In this document: one piece after another, positions 8,972-18,128 of the stretch | Layout: every line of letters begins with the position of its first letter | Numbering within the stretch: position 1 is the stretch's first letter | Assembly: GCA_019116285.1 (NCBI GenBank) | Contig: DXBX01000001.1 | Location: forward strand, 1 to 64,000 | Source: Candidatus Bacteroides merdigallinarum | GTDB taxonomy: Bacteria; Bacteroidota; Bacteroidia; Bacteroidales; Bacteroidaceae | Reading direction: 5' to 3' | Length of the DNA stretch: 64,000 bases | Translations under genes and position numbers: made by a program | Notes under the pieces: model-generated | The model's input: the letters and a program-made list of their open reading frames with translations, nothing else | The model's database searches: none | Told to the model about the DNA's origin: nothing

Positions 8972-11236
8972 TCAGCGCTTCGGCCGATCGCCCATGACGA
9001 ACTCCAGCTGCGCGCCGTCCGCAATGTCCTGATGGGTGAAGAACGGCGTGTGTAACTCTTTACCGTCCAGCAGGATCTGCTGCACATATTTGTTCTCCGG
9101 ACTGTTGTGGCGGACGGTGATGACCAGGTCGCGCCCGTTGCCCAGGTGAAGCACGGCACGGTCGAACAAGGGGCGGCCAATGGAATAGAGCGGTTCTCCC
9201 GGACATACCTGGTAGAAGCCCAGGCTGTTGAGGATGTACCACGCCGACATTTGGCCGCAGTCCTCGTTGCCGGACAGGCCGTCGGGGCGGGCGGTATAGA
9301 GCGTGTGCAGCACCTCGTCCACCACCTCCTGCGTGCGCCAGGGCTGGCCCACGTAATTATAGAGGTGGGCAATGTGGTGGCTCGGCTCGTTGCCGTGGGC
9401 ATATTGCCCGATCAAGCCGGAGATGTCCACCGACACCATCTCGCCCTCCATGTCGGAAGGAGCCGTGAACAGCGAGTCAAGCTTGCCGATGAAGGCCTCG
9501 CGTCCGCCCATCAGTTCCACCAGGCCCGCTACATCGTGGGGCACGAACCAGATCCATTGCCAGGCAGTGCCCTCGCAATAGTCGTCGTTGCGGTGGTTGG
9601 ACGAGCGGGGATTGAAGGGCGTGCGCCACTGCCTGTTGCTGTCCAGGCCGCGCATGAAGCGGGTGGAGGGGTCGAAGTAGGTCTTGTAACCTTGGGCGAA
9701 GGCGGCATATTGGGCCTGTACGGAGTCATTGCCCAGGGCCTCGGCCAACTGGGAGATGCACCAGTCATCGTAGGCATACTCCAGTGCCTTGGCAACGGCC
9801 TCGTTGTCCTTGTCGCAGGGGATGTAGCCAATCTTGTTTTTCCAATACTTGGCGGCGGGCATCAGGAAGGGCACCATCCAGCGCACCGTGTGGATGCCCG
9901 TAGTGTCGTACTCCGCCGTGCGCAGGCAGGCGCGGAAGGCTTCCTGCACGTCGAAGTCGCGCTGCCCCTTGGCGTAGGAATCGGCTATGAGCGAGGCGGC
10001 GTGATAGCCTATCATCGTGCCCGTGTAGTTGGCGGCCAGTTCCCACTTGGGGAAAACGCCGCCCTCCCGCTGCTTGACCAGCAACGAGCGGATGAAGGCC
10101 TGGTTCTGCTCCGGACGGATGAGGGTCATCAACGGATGGAAGGCACGGAAGGTGTCCCACAGGGAGAAGGCCGTATAGACGGGATCGGATACATCGCCTT
10201 GATGAATCTGCCCGTCCATGCCGCGGTGACGTCCGTCCGCATCGGTGAAGAGGTAGGGCTGTATGCCGGTGTGGTAGAGGGCGGTATAGAAGATGGTGCG
10301 TTGGTCGGCATCGTCCGTCTCAATGTCTATGCAGGACAGATAGTCGTTCCACGCCTGCCGGGCCGCGCGACGCACTCCGTCGAAGTCCCAATCCGGAATG
10401 TCCGCCTCCACATTGCGCCGCGCGCCTTCCATATCAACGGCCGAGACGCCCACCTTGACCAGCACCTGTTCGCCGCGGGCGGTGGAAAATTGCAGCAGGG
10501 CCTTGCACACTGCCTGGCGGGGACCTCCGTCTTGTGGCGCGACTGAATCGGTCAGCAGGGTGCAGGTGAAGGGTTTGGAGAAACGGGCGTAGAAGGCGAT
10601 GTATTGGTCGGGCAACCAATAGGCCGTGCGCTTGTGGCCGCGTAGTTCGGTGTCGCTCACCACCTCGATCACCATATCGCGGTTGGTCTGATGCTGGATG
10701 CTGTAGTCCAGGTCCAGGATGAAGCCCGCATCCTCGGCTTCGGGGAAGGTGTAGCGGTGGATGGCCGCCCGCGCCGTGGAGGTCAGCTCGGCCTGCACGC
10801 CGTAGCGGTCCAGGAAGACGGAGTAATAGCCCGGCTCGGCCACCTCACGCTCGTGGGAGAAGGCGGAGCACCAGGGCAATTGCTGGCTCTTGGCGGAAAC
10901 GAGGCGGACATCCTGAGCACCCACGGTGGGCATCAGCAACACATCGCCATAGTCCGCACAACCCGTGCCGCTGAGGTGGGTATGGGAAAATCCATTGAGG
11001 GTGCTGTCCGCATAGTAATAGCCGGAGCAGGCATCCCACTCGTCAATGCGGGTGTCGGGGCTGGGCTGAATCATCCCGTTGGGCACCACGGCTCCGGGAT
11101 AGGTATGTCCGTGCCCGCCCGTGCCGATGAAGGGATCGACGTAGGAGGCATAGTCTTGCGGGGCAGGCGTACAGGCGGCGGCCAGGCACAGCAAGGCGGC
11201 AGCCGAGAGGGAAAGGAGGGGGAAGTTTGTCTTCAT
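8972..11236 (-). CDS. GH92 alpha-mannosidase, lipoprotein
   Basis: A 754-residue GH92 glycosidase. The N-terminus MKTNFPLLSL...LAAAC has a lipobox with Cys22, so it is probably membrane-anchored. Family signatures include GFSHTHLSGTG near residue 100, HGNEPSHH (614-621) and GNEDCGQMSAWY (about 656-667), which hold substrate- and catalysis-related acidic and His residues. GH92 enzymes are calcium-dependent inverting exo-mannosidases acting on alpha-linked mannose of N-glycans or yeast mannan. It is the last of three consecutive GH92 genes read leftwards from 16047; a strong inverted repeat separates it from the next. Linkage preference cannot be read from the sequence. Confidence 0.93.
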   Translation of the reverse strand: MKTNFPLLSLSAAALLCLAAACTPAPQDYASYVDPFIGTGGHGHTYPGAVVPNGMIQPSPDTRIDEWDACSGYYYADSTLNGFSHTHLSGTGCADYGDVLLMPTVGAQDVRLVSAKSQQLPWCSAFSHEREVAEPGYYSVFLDRYGVQAELTSTARAAIHRYTFPEAEDAGFILDLDYSIQHQTNRDMVIEVVSDTELRGHKRTAYWLPDQYIAFYARFSKPFTCTLLTDSVAPQDGGPRQAVCKALLQFSTARGEQVLVKVGVSAVDMEGARRNVEADIPDWDFDGVRRAARQAWNDYLSCIDIETDDADQRTIFYTALYHTGIQPYLFTDADGRHRGMDGQIHQGDVSDPVYTAFSLWDTFRAFHPLMTLIRPEQNQAFIRSLLVKQREGGVFPKWELAANYTGTMIGYHAASLIADSYAKGQRDFDVQEAFRACLRTAEYDTTGIHTVRWMVPFLMPAAKYWKNKIGYIPCDKDNEAVAKALEYAYDDWCISQLAEALGNDSVQAQYAAFAQGYKTYFDPSTRFMRGLDSNRQWRTPFNPRSSNHRNDDYCEGTAWQWIWFVPHDVAGLVELMGGREAFIGKLDSLFTAPSDMEGEMVSVDISGLIGQYAHGNEPSHHIAHLYNYVGQPWRTQEVVDEVLHTLYTARPDGLSGNEDCGQMSAWYILNSLGFYQVCPGEPLYSIGRPLFDRAVLHLGNGRDLVITVRHNSPENKYVQQILLDGKELHTPFFTHQDIADGAQLEFVMGDRPKR

Positions 11237-11291
11237 AAGGAGTAATGATTAAGTGGCGTTCAACGTTAAATGATAATTTATCGGGGTATTT

Positions 11292-11405
11292 TTTAGACGC
11301 GGATTTTGCGGATTGAACGGATCTTAAAGAAGGCTTCACCTTGATTTGTCGTCCGTATTTAAAAGAAAAAATAAATCCGCTTAATCCGCAAAATCTGCGT
11401 CTAAA
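11292..11405. repeat. long inverted repeat, GCGGATTTTGCGGAT hairpin
   Basis: Arms of 31 nt at 11292-11322 and 11375-11405 match at 28 of 31 positions in antiparallel orientation (TTTAGACGCGGATTTTGCGG... against its complement). The spacer is 52 nt. It lies between two GH92 genes. It is a variant of the GGCGCGGAT hairpins found at five other intergenic sites in the window, and could end or attenuate transcription of the upstream GH92 gene. Confidence 0.8.
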
Positions 11406-11420
11406 GAATTAAATTCCTAT

Positions 11421-13694
11421 TTAATGGTCAGTAGAGAAGGAATACGGGCGGTCTGCCTTGGCCGTGCCACGCTGCAGATTGGGCCGGTCGCTCATCTCGA
11501 AGAGCAGGCGGCCTCCTTGCAAGAGGTCGGCGTGGCGCAGGTAGTTCTTGGTATAGGGGGTGCCATCCCGCAGGAGGGCCTCCACGTAGGGGCTGCCCTC
11601 CCCGTTGTCCGGCGCCTCGATGACCAGCGAACGGCCGTTCTCCAAGTGCAAGGTGGCCTTGCGGAACAAGGGAGTGCCCAAGACATATTCGTCCGTGCCC
11701 GGACAAACGGGATAGAAACCCAGGGCGGAGAACACATACCAGGCGGAGGTCTGTCCGTTGTCCTCGTCGCCGCAATAGCCGTCGGGCGTGGGGCTGTACA
11801 TACGCTCCATCACTTGGCGCAACCAATACTGGGCCTTCCAAGGACGGCCGGCATAGTTGTACAGGTAGATGGCGTGCTGTATGGGCTGGTTGCCGTGGGC
11901 GTAATTGCCCATATTCATCACGGTCATCTCGCGTATCTCGTGGATGACCTGTCCGTAATAGCTTTCATCGAACAGGGGCGGCACGGTAAACACCGAGTCC
12001 AGCATCTGCACGAAAGCCTCCTCGCCTCCCATCAGGTCTATCAGGCCTTGCGGGTCGTGGAAGACAGACCAGGTGTAGTGCCAGCTGTTTCCCTCGGTGA
12101 AGGCATCGCCCCACTTCAACGGCGAGAAAGGCGACTGGAAGGTGCCGTTCTCGTTGCGGCCCCGCATCAGGCGGCTTTCCTTGTCGAACACATTCCGATA
12201 GTTCAACGCCCGCTTGGCGAAAAGTTCCTGTTCCTGCTTCGGACGGTTCAAAGCCTTGGCCATCCGGTAGATGCACCAGTCATCGTAGGCATACTCCAGG
12301 GTACGGGCCACATTCTCGTTGATACCTACATCGTAGGGGATATAGCCCAGTTTATTATAATACTCGTGTCCCAGGCGGCCCGTGGAAGAGACTTCGGGAT
12401 GAACGTTTTCCGTCCCGTGCAGCAGTCCTTCGTACAAGGTCTCCGCATCATCCACCCGCACACCCTTGATCCACGCATCGGCCAGGACGGAGGCGGAATT
12501 ATTGCCCACCATACAACCCCTGTGGCCCGGACTGGCCCATTCGGGGAAGAAGCCGCTCTCCCGGTAGGCATTGAGGAGGCCTTCCTGTATCTGACGGTTC
12601 ACCGAGGGATACATCAGATTGAGCAAGGGGAACAGACAACGGAAGGTATCCCAAAAGCCGGTGTCCGTGTACAGATAGCCGGGCAAGACCTGACCATTAT
12701 ACGGACTGTAATGCACGGCCTGTCCCTCCGCATCGCATTCATAGAACGCACGGGGGAAGAGCAACGAGCGATACAGGCAGGAGTAGAACGTGCGCAACTG
12801 ATCCAGCGTGCCACCGTCCACCTCTATCCTACCCAATACCTTGTTCCAGGCTTCGCGCCCTTTTGCCACCAGCTCGTCGAAAGATTGACGGCCCAGCTCC
12901 TGCAGGTTGCGCTCCGCCTGCTCCCAGCTGATGAACGAGGATGCCACCCGGGCATGCACCACCTCTCCCTTGCGGGTGCGGAAGCCGATGATGGCACCGG
13001 CATGTCCGGCCTGTTGCTCCAACCGGCCTTCCGTCAGCACACTGTCGGCCACGGAAGCGCGGTAGGTGAAAGGCTTGTCGAACTCCACCACGAAGTAGTT
13101 CTTGAAGTTGGCGGGCACTCCGCCGCTGTTGCGCGTGCTATAGCCCACAATGCGATTGTGCTCCGGCTCAATCCGGATGTACGAGCCGCGGTCGAAGGCA
13201 TCGACCACCACATAGGACCGCTCACTCTCGGGGAAGGTGAAGCGGAACAACGCCGCCCGCTCCGTGGGCGTGAATTCGGTGAGGATGTCATAATCGGCCA
13301 GGTAGACCTTGTAATAATGAGGCTGAGCCACCTCGCCTTTGTGGGAAAACCAACTGGCGCGCTTGTCCTCATCGAACTCCGGCCTCCCCGTCATCGGCAT
13401 CAGGGAGAACTGCCCATAGTCATTGATCCACGGGCTGGGCTGATGCGTCTGCTTGAAGCCCCGAATCTTATGTGCCGTGTAGACATATTGCCACCCGTCA
13501 CCCATCCGCCCCGTCTGAGGCGTCCAGAAATTCATGCCCCAAGGGCGGGCAATGGCAGGATAGGTGTTTCCCGCCGACAACTCAAAACTGGACGAGGTGC
13601 CCATCAACGGATTGACATACAGCACCCAGTCGCGGGCCTGCAAAGAGGCCGCACACAGCCACACGGCTATCCATACTACTAATTTCGTTCTCAT
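11421..13694 (-). CDS. GH92 alpha-mannosidase, divergent paralogue
   Basis: A 757-residue GH92 protein with a cleavable signal peptide (MRTKLVVWIAVWLCAASLQA) and no lipobox, so soluble periplasmic or secreted. The signature motifs differ from its two neighbours: HGNQPIQH (600-607) in place of HGNEPSHH, and GDEDNGQTSAWY (about 643-654) in place of GNEDCGQMSAWY. It also has VIHEIREM about 20 residues before the first motif. The changes fall in the segment that forms the active-site pocket in GH92 structures, so a different linkage or substrate is a fair inference. It is the middle gene of the GH92 trio, with hairpin-forming repeats on both sides. Confidence 0.92.
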   Translation of the reverse strand: MRTKLVVWIAVWLCAASLQARDWVLYVNPLMGTSSSFELSAGNTYPAIARPWGMNFWTPQTGRMGDGWQYVYTAHKIRGFKQTHQPSPWINDYGQFSLMPMTGRPEFDEDKRASWFSHKGEVAQPHYYKVYLADYDILTEFTPTERAALFRFTFPESERSYVVVDAFDRGSYIRIEPEHNRIVGYSTRNSGGVPANFKNYFVVEFDKPFTYRASVADSVLTEGRLEQQAGHAGAIIGFRTRKGEVVHARVASSFISWEQAERNLQELGRQSFDELVAKGREAWNKVLGRIEVDGGTLDQLRTFYSCLYRSLLFPRAFYECDAEGQAVHYSPYNGQVLPGYLYTDTGFWDTFRCLFPLLNLMYPSVNRQIQEGLLNAYRESGFFPEWASPGHRGCMVGNNSASVLADAWIKGVRVDDAETLYEGLLHGTENVHPEVSSTGRLGHEYYNKLGYIPYDVGINENVARTLEYAYDDWCIYRMAKALNRPKQEQELFAKRALNYRNVFDKESRLMRGRNENGTFQSPFSPLKWGDAFTEGNSWHYTWSVFHDPQGLIDLMGGEEAFVQMLDSVFTVPPLFDESYYGQVIHEIREMTVMNMGNYAHGNQPIQHAIYLYNYAGRPWKAQYWLRQVMERMYSPTPDGYCGDEDNGQTSAWYVFSALGFYPVCPGTDEYVLGTPLFRKATLHLENGRSLVIEAPDNGEGSPYVEALLRDGTPYTKNYLRHADLLQGGRLLFEMSDRPNLQRGTAKADRPYSFSTDH

Positions 13695-13709
13695 AAATGA
13701 TAATTTATT

Positions 13710-13799
13710 AGCTACGAGTTACAAGCTACGAGCTACGAGTAAAGTTACTTAGTTCTTGGTGTGTAGCTACTTGTAGCTCGTAGCTTGTAACTTGTAGCT
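13710..13799. repeat. long inverted repeat, AGCTACGAGTTACAAGCTACG family
   Basis: The left arm 13710-13740 and right arm 13769-13799 pair at 29 of 31 positions. Each arm is built from repeated AGCTAC(G/A)AG units. It lies between two GH92 genes of the same strand, 15 nt upstream of the middle gene's start. Confidence 0.85.
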
Positions 13800-13816
13800 G
13801 CGGGGCACCGCCCCGC
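13800..13816 (-). terminator. short GC hairpin after the third GH92 gene
   Basis: GCGGGGC-ACC-GCCCCGC forms a perfect 7-bp stem with a 3-nt loop. It lies 11 nt beyond the stop of the gene at 13828-16047 (minus strand) and directly abuts the long inverted repeat. There is no T-run, so termination is only possible, not shown. Confidence 0.45.
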
Positions 13817-13827
13817 TAAATTCCTAT

Positions 13828-16047
13828 TTAGCGTCCTGCTCCCATCTCCAGTTCCAGCAAGCCGCCCGACATAATCTGCTCGTGCGTGATATACGTCTTG
13901 TCGTACAGCTCGCCGTTGTATTTCACCGATTTGACCAGCCAGTTCTCGCGGCTCACCCCATTGGCTCGCACCGTAAAGGTCTTGCCATTGGCCAGGTGAA
14001 GCTTCACTTCCGGATACAGGGTCGTGCCCAATTCATACCTTCCGCTTACGGGATCCACGGGGTAGAATCCCATCGCGCTGAAGACATACCAGGCCGACAT
14101 CTGCCCGCAATCCTCGTTGCCGCACAACCCCGCCGGGGTATTCCGATAAAGCTCGTGCATCACCTGCGCGGCATACCGTTGCGTCTTCTCCGGCTGCCCC
14201 ACCGCATTAAACAGGTAGATGACGTGATGGCTCGGCTCATTGCCATGCGCATATTGCCCAATCATGCCCGTGCTGAAGATGGGCAGTTCGTCATCCTCTC
14301 CGGGATGATAGGTGAACATACTGTCCAGCTTCTGCGCAAAGCGTTCCTTGCCGCCCGCCAAAGCTATCAGCCCGTCCACATCGTGCTGCACCGACCAGAA
14401 GTATTGCCAGCCATTGCTCTCGCAGATGTGCGGCATATAATCGTCCGGACTGAACGGCTCCACGAAGTTCCCCTTGTCATCCCGGGGCTGCATGAAACCG
14501 CTTTGCGGATTATACACGTTGCGGTAATTCCGCGAACGCTTATAGAACTCCTCCGCCACGTCCGTCCGCCCCATCTTCTCGGCCATGCGGGCGATGCAAT
14601 AATCATCGTAGGCATACTCCAGGGTTTTGGAGAGCGACCAATTGTCCGCATTATACGGGTCTATCAGGTTATAGGGGACATACCCCAATTCTTTATAAGC
14701 GCCGATGCCCCGATAATCATCCAAGTTGGCCGTGGCCACGCAAGCCTCCAACGCCTTCTCCGCATCAAAATCGCCGATGCCCTTCAGATAGGCGTCCGCA
14801 ATGACTGCCACGGCGTGATAACCAATCATCATATCCGTCTCGCTGCCCCACATATTCCACACCGGCAGGCGTCCGTTCTGCTCGTAGAAGGCGATGAAGG
14901 ACTTCACCATGTCGTTCACCCGCTCCGGCGCCACATAGGTATAGAGCGGATGGGCGGCACGGTAGGTATCCCACAAAGAGAACGTGCTGTAGTTGGTCCA
15001 GCCATCGGCCTGATGCACCTGCTTGTCGGGGCCGTAATACGCTCCGTCCACATCATTATATATAGTAGGAGCCAACATAGAGTGATAGAGGGCAGTATAG
15101 AACTTCTTCCGCTCGTCCCGGTCCTCGCATTGGATTTCTATCTTGCCCAACTGCTTGTCCCAGTCTTTTCTGGCCAAGGCCAGGTACTTGTCGAAATCAT
15201 CATCCGGCACTTCCGCCTGCAGATTCTTCATCGCCCCCTCCATGCTGACGCCGGACAAGGCCGTGCTGACCACCAGTTGCTCGCCTTCCTCCGTCCGGAA
15301 ATCCAGGCGTGCCACCACGGACGTACCTATCCGCCTACCTTCGCGCAGAATGGCCGCCGTATCCAGCCTCATCGCATCAAACGGCCGGGAGAAGCGGGTA
15401 CAGAAGAAGACGCGCTGTCCCCGCGCCCATCCGTCGGAGAAGCGATAGCCGCGCAGGGTGACGGAATCCACCTGCTCGATGTGCGCATCCTCCGTGGCAT
15501 CCCAGTTCATGGCCTTGCGCAGGTTCAGGAACACCGCCGCCTCGGCCTTGGGAAAAGTATAACGCTGCACCCCACAACGCGGAGTGGCCGTCAGCTCCAC
15601 CTCGATGTCATAGTCCGACAAATGCACCCGGTAATAGCCTGCCGAAGCCGACTCTTCCTCGTGCGAGAATTTGGAGTGAATGCCCAGCGACCCTTTGGCC
15701 TCCCGATAGGGCAAGGTGACGGGCATGAAAGAGATGTCGTACAAATCTCCGGCACCTGTCCCCGACAGATGGGTATGGCTGAACCCCGCAATCGTACTGT
15801 CCGGCCAGAAATAACCGGCAATGCGGTCCCAACCGGGCAAGCCATTGTCCGGGCTGAGCTGCACCATGCCGAAAGGCACTTGTGCCCCCGGATACGTGTT
15901 CCCCGTGAAGTCCGTACCGATAAAAGGATTGACACAATCCGCCAGACACTCCGCCCGATCCTCCTGTCCCGCCGACGTACAAGCAGTAAACGCGCCCAAA
16001 AATGATAATAAAAACACAAACTGACCTAACAATTTCTTCAATCGCAT
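13828..16047 (-). CDS. GH92 alpha-mannosidase, lipoprotein
   Basis: A 739-residue GH92 enzyme with a lipoprotein signal (MRLKKLLGQF...FTAC, Cys23). It has GFSHTHLSGTG near residue 95, HGNEPSHH (601-608) and GNEDCGQMSAWY (about 643-654), the same signature versions as the gene at 8972-11236, so these two are the closer pair. Expected role: exo-removal of alpha-mannose from glycans at the cell surface or in the periplasm. It is the promoter-proximal gene of the trio, with a TACATTTG box 45 nt upstream and a GGCGCGGAT hairpin beyond that. Confidence 0.93.
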   Translation of the reverse strand: MRLKKLLGQFVFLLSFLGAFTACTSAGQEDRAECLADCVNPFIGTDFTGNTYPGAQVPFGMVQLSPDNGLPGWDRIAGYFWPDSTIAGFSHTHLSGTGAGDLYDISFMPVTLPYREAKGSLGIHSKFSHEEESASAGYYRVHLSDYDIEVELTATPRCGVQRYTFPKAEAAVFLNLRKAMNWDATEDAHIEQVDSVTLRGYRFSDGWARGQRVFFCTRFSRPFDAMRLDTAAILREGRRIGTSVVARLDFRTEEGEQLVVSTALSGVSMEGAMKNLQAEVPDDDFDKYLALARKDWDKQLGKIEIQCEDRDERKKFYTALYHSMLAPTIYNDVDGAYYGPDKQVHQADGWTNYSTFSLWDTYRAAHPLYTYVAPERVNDMVKSFIAFYEQNGRLPVWNMWGSETDMMIGYHAVAVIADAYLKGIGDFDAEKALEACVATANLDDYRGIGAYKELGYVPYNLIDPYNADNWSLSKTLEYAYDDYCIARMAEKMGRTDVAEEFYKRSRNYRNVYNPQSGFMQPRDDKGNFVEPFSPDDYMPHICESNGWQYFWSVQHDVDGLIALAGGKERFAQKLDSMFTYHPGEDDELPIFSTGMIGQYAHGNEPSHHVIYLFNAVGQPEKTQRYAAQVMHELYRNTPAGLCGNEDCGQMSAWYVFSAMGFYPVDPVSGRYELGTTLYPEVKLHLANGKTFTVRANGVSRENWLVKSVKYNGELYDKTYITHEQIMSGGLLELEMGAGR

Positions 16048-16091
16048 AATGATTTATAATTAAAATTGCACCGACTTCATCGGATACCGCA

Positions 16092-16099
16092 CAAATGTA
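16092..16099 (-). promoter_or_regulatory. TACATTTG, candidate -7 element of the GH92 cluster
   Basis: On the minus strand the box reads TACATTTG, 45 nt before the GH92 start at 16047. A TTTG lies at 16123-16126 (minus) with a spacing of 23, slightly longer than usual. Confidence 0.5.
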
Positions 16100-16129
16100 G
16101 CAATAAAACCTTCTCTATCCCACAAAAAA

Positions 16130-16197
16130 GGCGCGGATTTTGTCAATCATACAGAAAACCACTCGGAATTATCTGTAAAATTCACGCCATCCGCGCC
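16130..16197. terminator. GGCGCGGAT hairpin downstream of DUF6266 gene
   Basis: The arms GGCGCGGAT (16130-16138) and ATCCGCGCC (16189-16197) are perfect complements, with further partial pairing inside (ACAGA/TCTGT). It lies between the stop of the DUF6266 gene (16259) and the GH92 promoter, where a terminator is expected. Confidence 0.6.
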
Positions 16198-16258
16198 TAA
16201 TCTCAGGAAGCCTCAGTTATCGGCATCCCTCCTCCGGGAAATACCGGGAAGCTTCAGA

Positions 16259-16966
16259 TTATCCGAAAGTACCTTCCTCGCCTTCCCCCTCTTCGCCGGT
16301 ACCGCCGCCGGACTCTTCACCCGGCTCTTGCACGGCCTCATCATCCTGCAGGCAGACACTTCTCGTCACAGCACTGTCATCCACACTCCGGAAACTCAAG
16401 TAGACTGCCAGTGCTTCATCCTCCCAAGTAGCCGGCAACGTCAGCTCTGCCGTCCCTTCACTCCGAGTAGCCGCCTGCAAGTCATACACAGCCTCCTGCC
16501 GATCCTTGTTATAGGCCAAGACCATGACGGCATCCGTCGCCTTGGCACTGCCAATACCACTATTATCCGTCCAGGTGAACGAAGCCTTGCCACCCGCCAC
16601 CTCCACGGCGGCATCCGCAACGCCCGTCAAGCTACCCTGACTCACCAATGCCTTCGAGAAATCCACTACGGCTTCTTTGCCACAACCTGTCACGGCATTC
16701 TTCAGCGCAAACGACGTCGCCGTACTATAAGGCGATTGCCCCGCCTCGCAATTCCGGAAGCCGACCCTCAAATACGGTGCAATGTTTTTCACGAAAGCCA
16801 CCACCGCCGCAAATCGTCCCCGCTGGCATACCTGCCGCTCCGTCTTCGCATCGCTATAGCTGTCTGCCAACGAGCGCATATAGCTGATTGAGTTCCACGA
16901 ACCGCCTACCACGGTTCCCACCTTTCCCGAGAATCCTCCCAGGATACCTTTTTTAATTGTTCCCAT
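16259..16966 (-). CDS. DUF6266 family protein
   Basis: A 235-residue protein that starts MGTIKKGILGGFSGKVGTVV, the glycine-rich N-terminus typical of the Bacteroidetes DUF6266 family. The C-terminal half alternates short beta strands (for example ASFTWTDN near residue 155), suggesting an Ig- or fibronectin-like fold, and ends in a very acidic Glu/Gly tail. There is no signal peptide. Function is unknown. A second DUF6266 gene lies at 18565-19197, on the other side of a LuxR regulator and in the opposite direction. The ATG at 16966 is preferred to one four codons upstream because family members start MGxIKxGILGGFSGKVG. Confidence 0.75.
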   Translation of the reverse strand: MGTIKKGILGGFSGKVGTVVGGSWNSISYMRSLADSYSDAKTERQVCQRGRFAAVVAFVKNIAPYLRVGFRNCEAGQSPYSTATSFALKNAVTGCGKEAVVDFSKALVSQGSLTGVADAAVEVAGGKASFTWTDNSGIGSAKATDAVMVLAYNKDRQEAVYDLQAATRSEGTAELTLPATWEDEALAVYLSFRSVDDSAVTRSVCLQDDEAVQEPGEESGGGTGEEGEGEEGTFG

Positions 16967-17092
16967 AGTATAATACAATTATTTTAAAAAATTAAACTTC
17001 TACACTTCCATATTCCTCCATATAAACAAATTCCGCGGCAATCATTCATACAAGTTCACAATACAGAAGCGTATTTGCTTTTGTTTCGTGTG

Positions 17093-17100
17093 CAAATGTA
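17093..17100 (-). promoter_or_regulatory. TACATTTG, candidate -7 element for the DUF6266 gene
   Basis: A minus-strand TACATTTG lies 127 nt before the DUF6266 start at 16966. The stretch 16967-17321 (355 bp) otherwise contains no convincing gene and is AT-rich; the long leader would then be untranslated. Confidence 0.4.
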
Positions 17101-17321
17101 GGGAGTCTTTGGGAGATGAAAAAATAAAATCAGGCGTTTTGATAATCTTTTTTAGGCCCTCATCACCAATCTGTTCATTTATAGCATAGTAACCTCTCTG
17201 TTCTACTCCTTGGTACCCGTTTAGGGCAACTTTTATTCCAAAAAACCGCCAAAATCTGCCTGCCAAACCTCCCCCAAAAGAGGAGATGAACTTATAGGTC
17301 ACTAACAGTCCGATGACGACC

Positions 17322-18074
17322 TTATATAAGTTTCAAACTTTTGGCTATCCGGCAGGCTTCGACAGAATTAGAGGCGCATAATTTCGACAAGATATTCTGC
17401 CTATGTCTGCTTACTGTATGAATACTGATAGATAGTGCTTCTGATATTTCCTTGCTCATCTTACCTTGCTCTATGAGCTGCAGGACCTCCTTCTCCCTGT
17501 CAGACAGCATTCCACTGTAGTCCTGTTGCTCCAAAGGAACAACCGTGCCGTCAACCGAGTTGTAAATACGGCTGACGGTTTCCGCCTCATCCGTCAGGTT
17601 ATACAAGCACAATGCCAGTCTTATGCTTCCGTTCGACTGTATATACACATAAAAGATCCGATGGCGGACAACATATGCCCGACCGTCCTTCCCCCTTATC
17701 TGTAAGGTATTTGCAAGATAAAAGTCTGTGTAATTCCGTTTGGGAATATTCTTCAGGTAATAGACGAATTTCAATTCGTCACATTGCTTCCTGTCCATGT
17801 ATTCAGGAGCAATATATGCGAATACACTTTCTTCCCAAATAGACTTGACACAACGATACTCTCCCTTTTGACAGATACCCAAAGTCTGTGCCATACCCCC
17901 ATAATAAATATGACTGACGCGCTCTTTCAAATCGCTTAATACCGCAATGGCATTCTCCGTCTGCGCATAGCCAGCGGCAATTAATTTGTATTTGTCCAAA
18001 TATCCTGCTACCCAGTCTTTGTCCGTGAAGTCCTGCAACAGGAATTGGTCATCCAGTTCGTCTTTTACACTCAT
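17322..18074 (-). CDS. LuxR-type transcriptional regulator
   Basis: A 250-residue protein with a C-terminal LuxR/GerE helix-turn-helix: LSDREKEVLQLIEQGKMSKEI at about residues 185-205, then ISIHTVSRHRQNILSKL. The N-terminal 170 residues have a mixed alpha/beta pattern that may be a PAS-like sensor, but no signature can be named. There is no Asp-centred receiver domain, so it is not a classical response regulator. It lies between two DUF6266 genes, with a palindromic promoter region just upstream that faces a GH3 remnant. It may once have controlled that GH3 gene; this is inference from position. Confidence 0.85.
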   Translation of the reverse strand: MSVKDELDDQFLLQDFTDKDWVAGYLDKYKLIAAGYAQTENAIAVLSDLKERVSHIYYGGMAQTLGICQKGEYRCVKSIWEESVFAYIAPEYMDRKQCDELKFVYYLKNIPKRNYTDFYLANTLQIRGKDGRAYVVRHRIFYVYIQSNGSIRLALCLYNLTDEAETVSRIYNSVDGTVVPLEQQDYSGMLSDREKEVLQLIEQGKMSKEISEALSISIHTVSRHRQNILSKLCASNSVEACRIAKSLKLI

Positions 18075-18128
18075 ATCCCTACCTGAAAATGGTTATTAAT
18101 CAGTATTGCCCGTTAATCAGCAACACTT

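Noticed and set aside
11424-13682. A 752-codon open frame on the plus strand opposite the middle GH92 gene
   Set aside because: It mirrors the GH92 reading frame and has a composition rich in His, Gln, Arg and Gly typical of antisense shadows. No motif is seen, while the minus-strand frame has full GH92 signatures. The same applies to the 707-codon frame at 13882-16005.
8972-16047. GH92 cluster as a complete polysaccharide utilisation locus
   Set aside because: No susC/susD pair or dedicated sensor adjoins it; the nearest pair is 9 kb away behind unrelated genes.
17042-17302. An 86-codon minus-strand ORF between the DUF6266 and LuxR genes
   Set aside because: It has no signal, motif or promoter, and covers the promoter-like TACATTTG of the DUF6266 gene.
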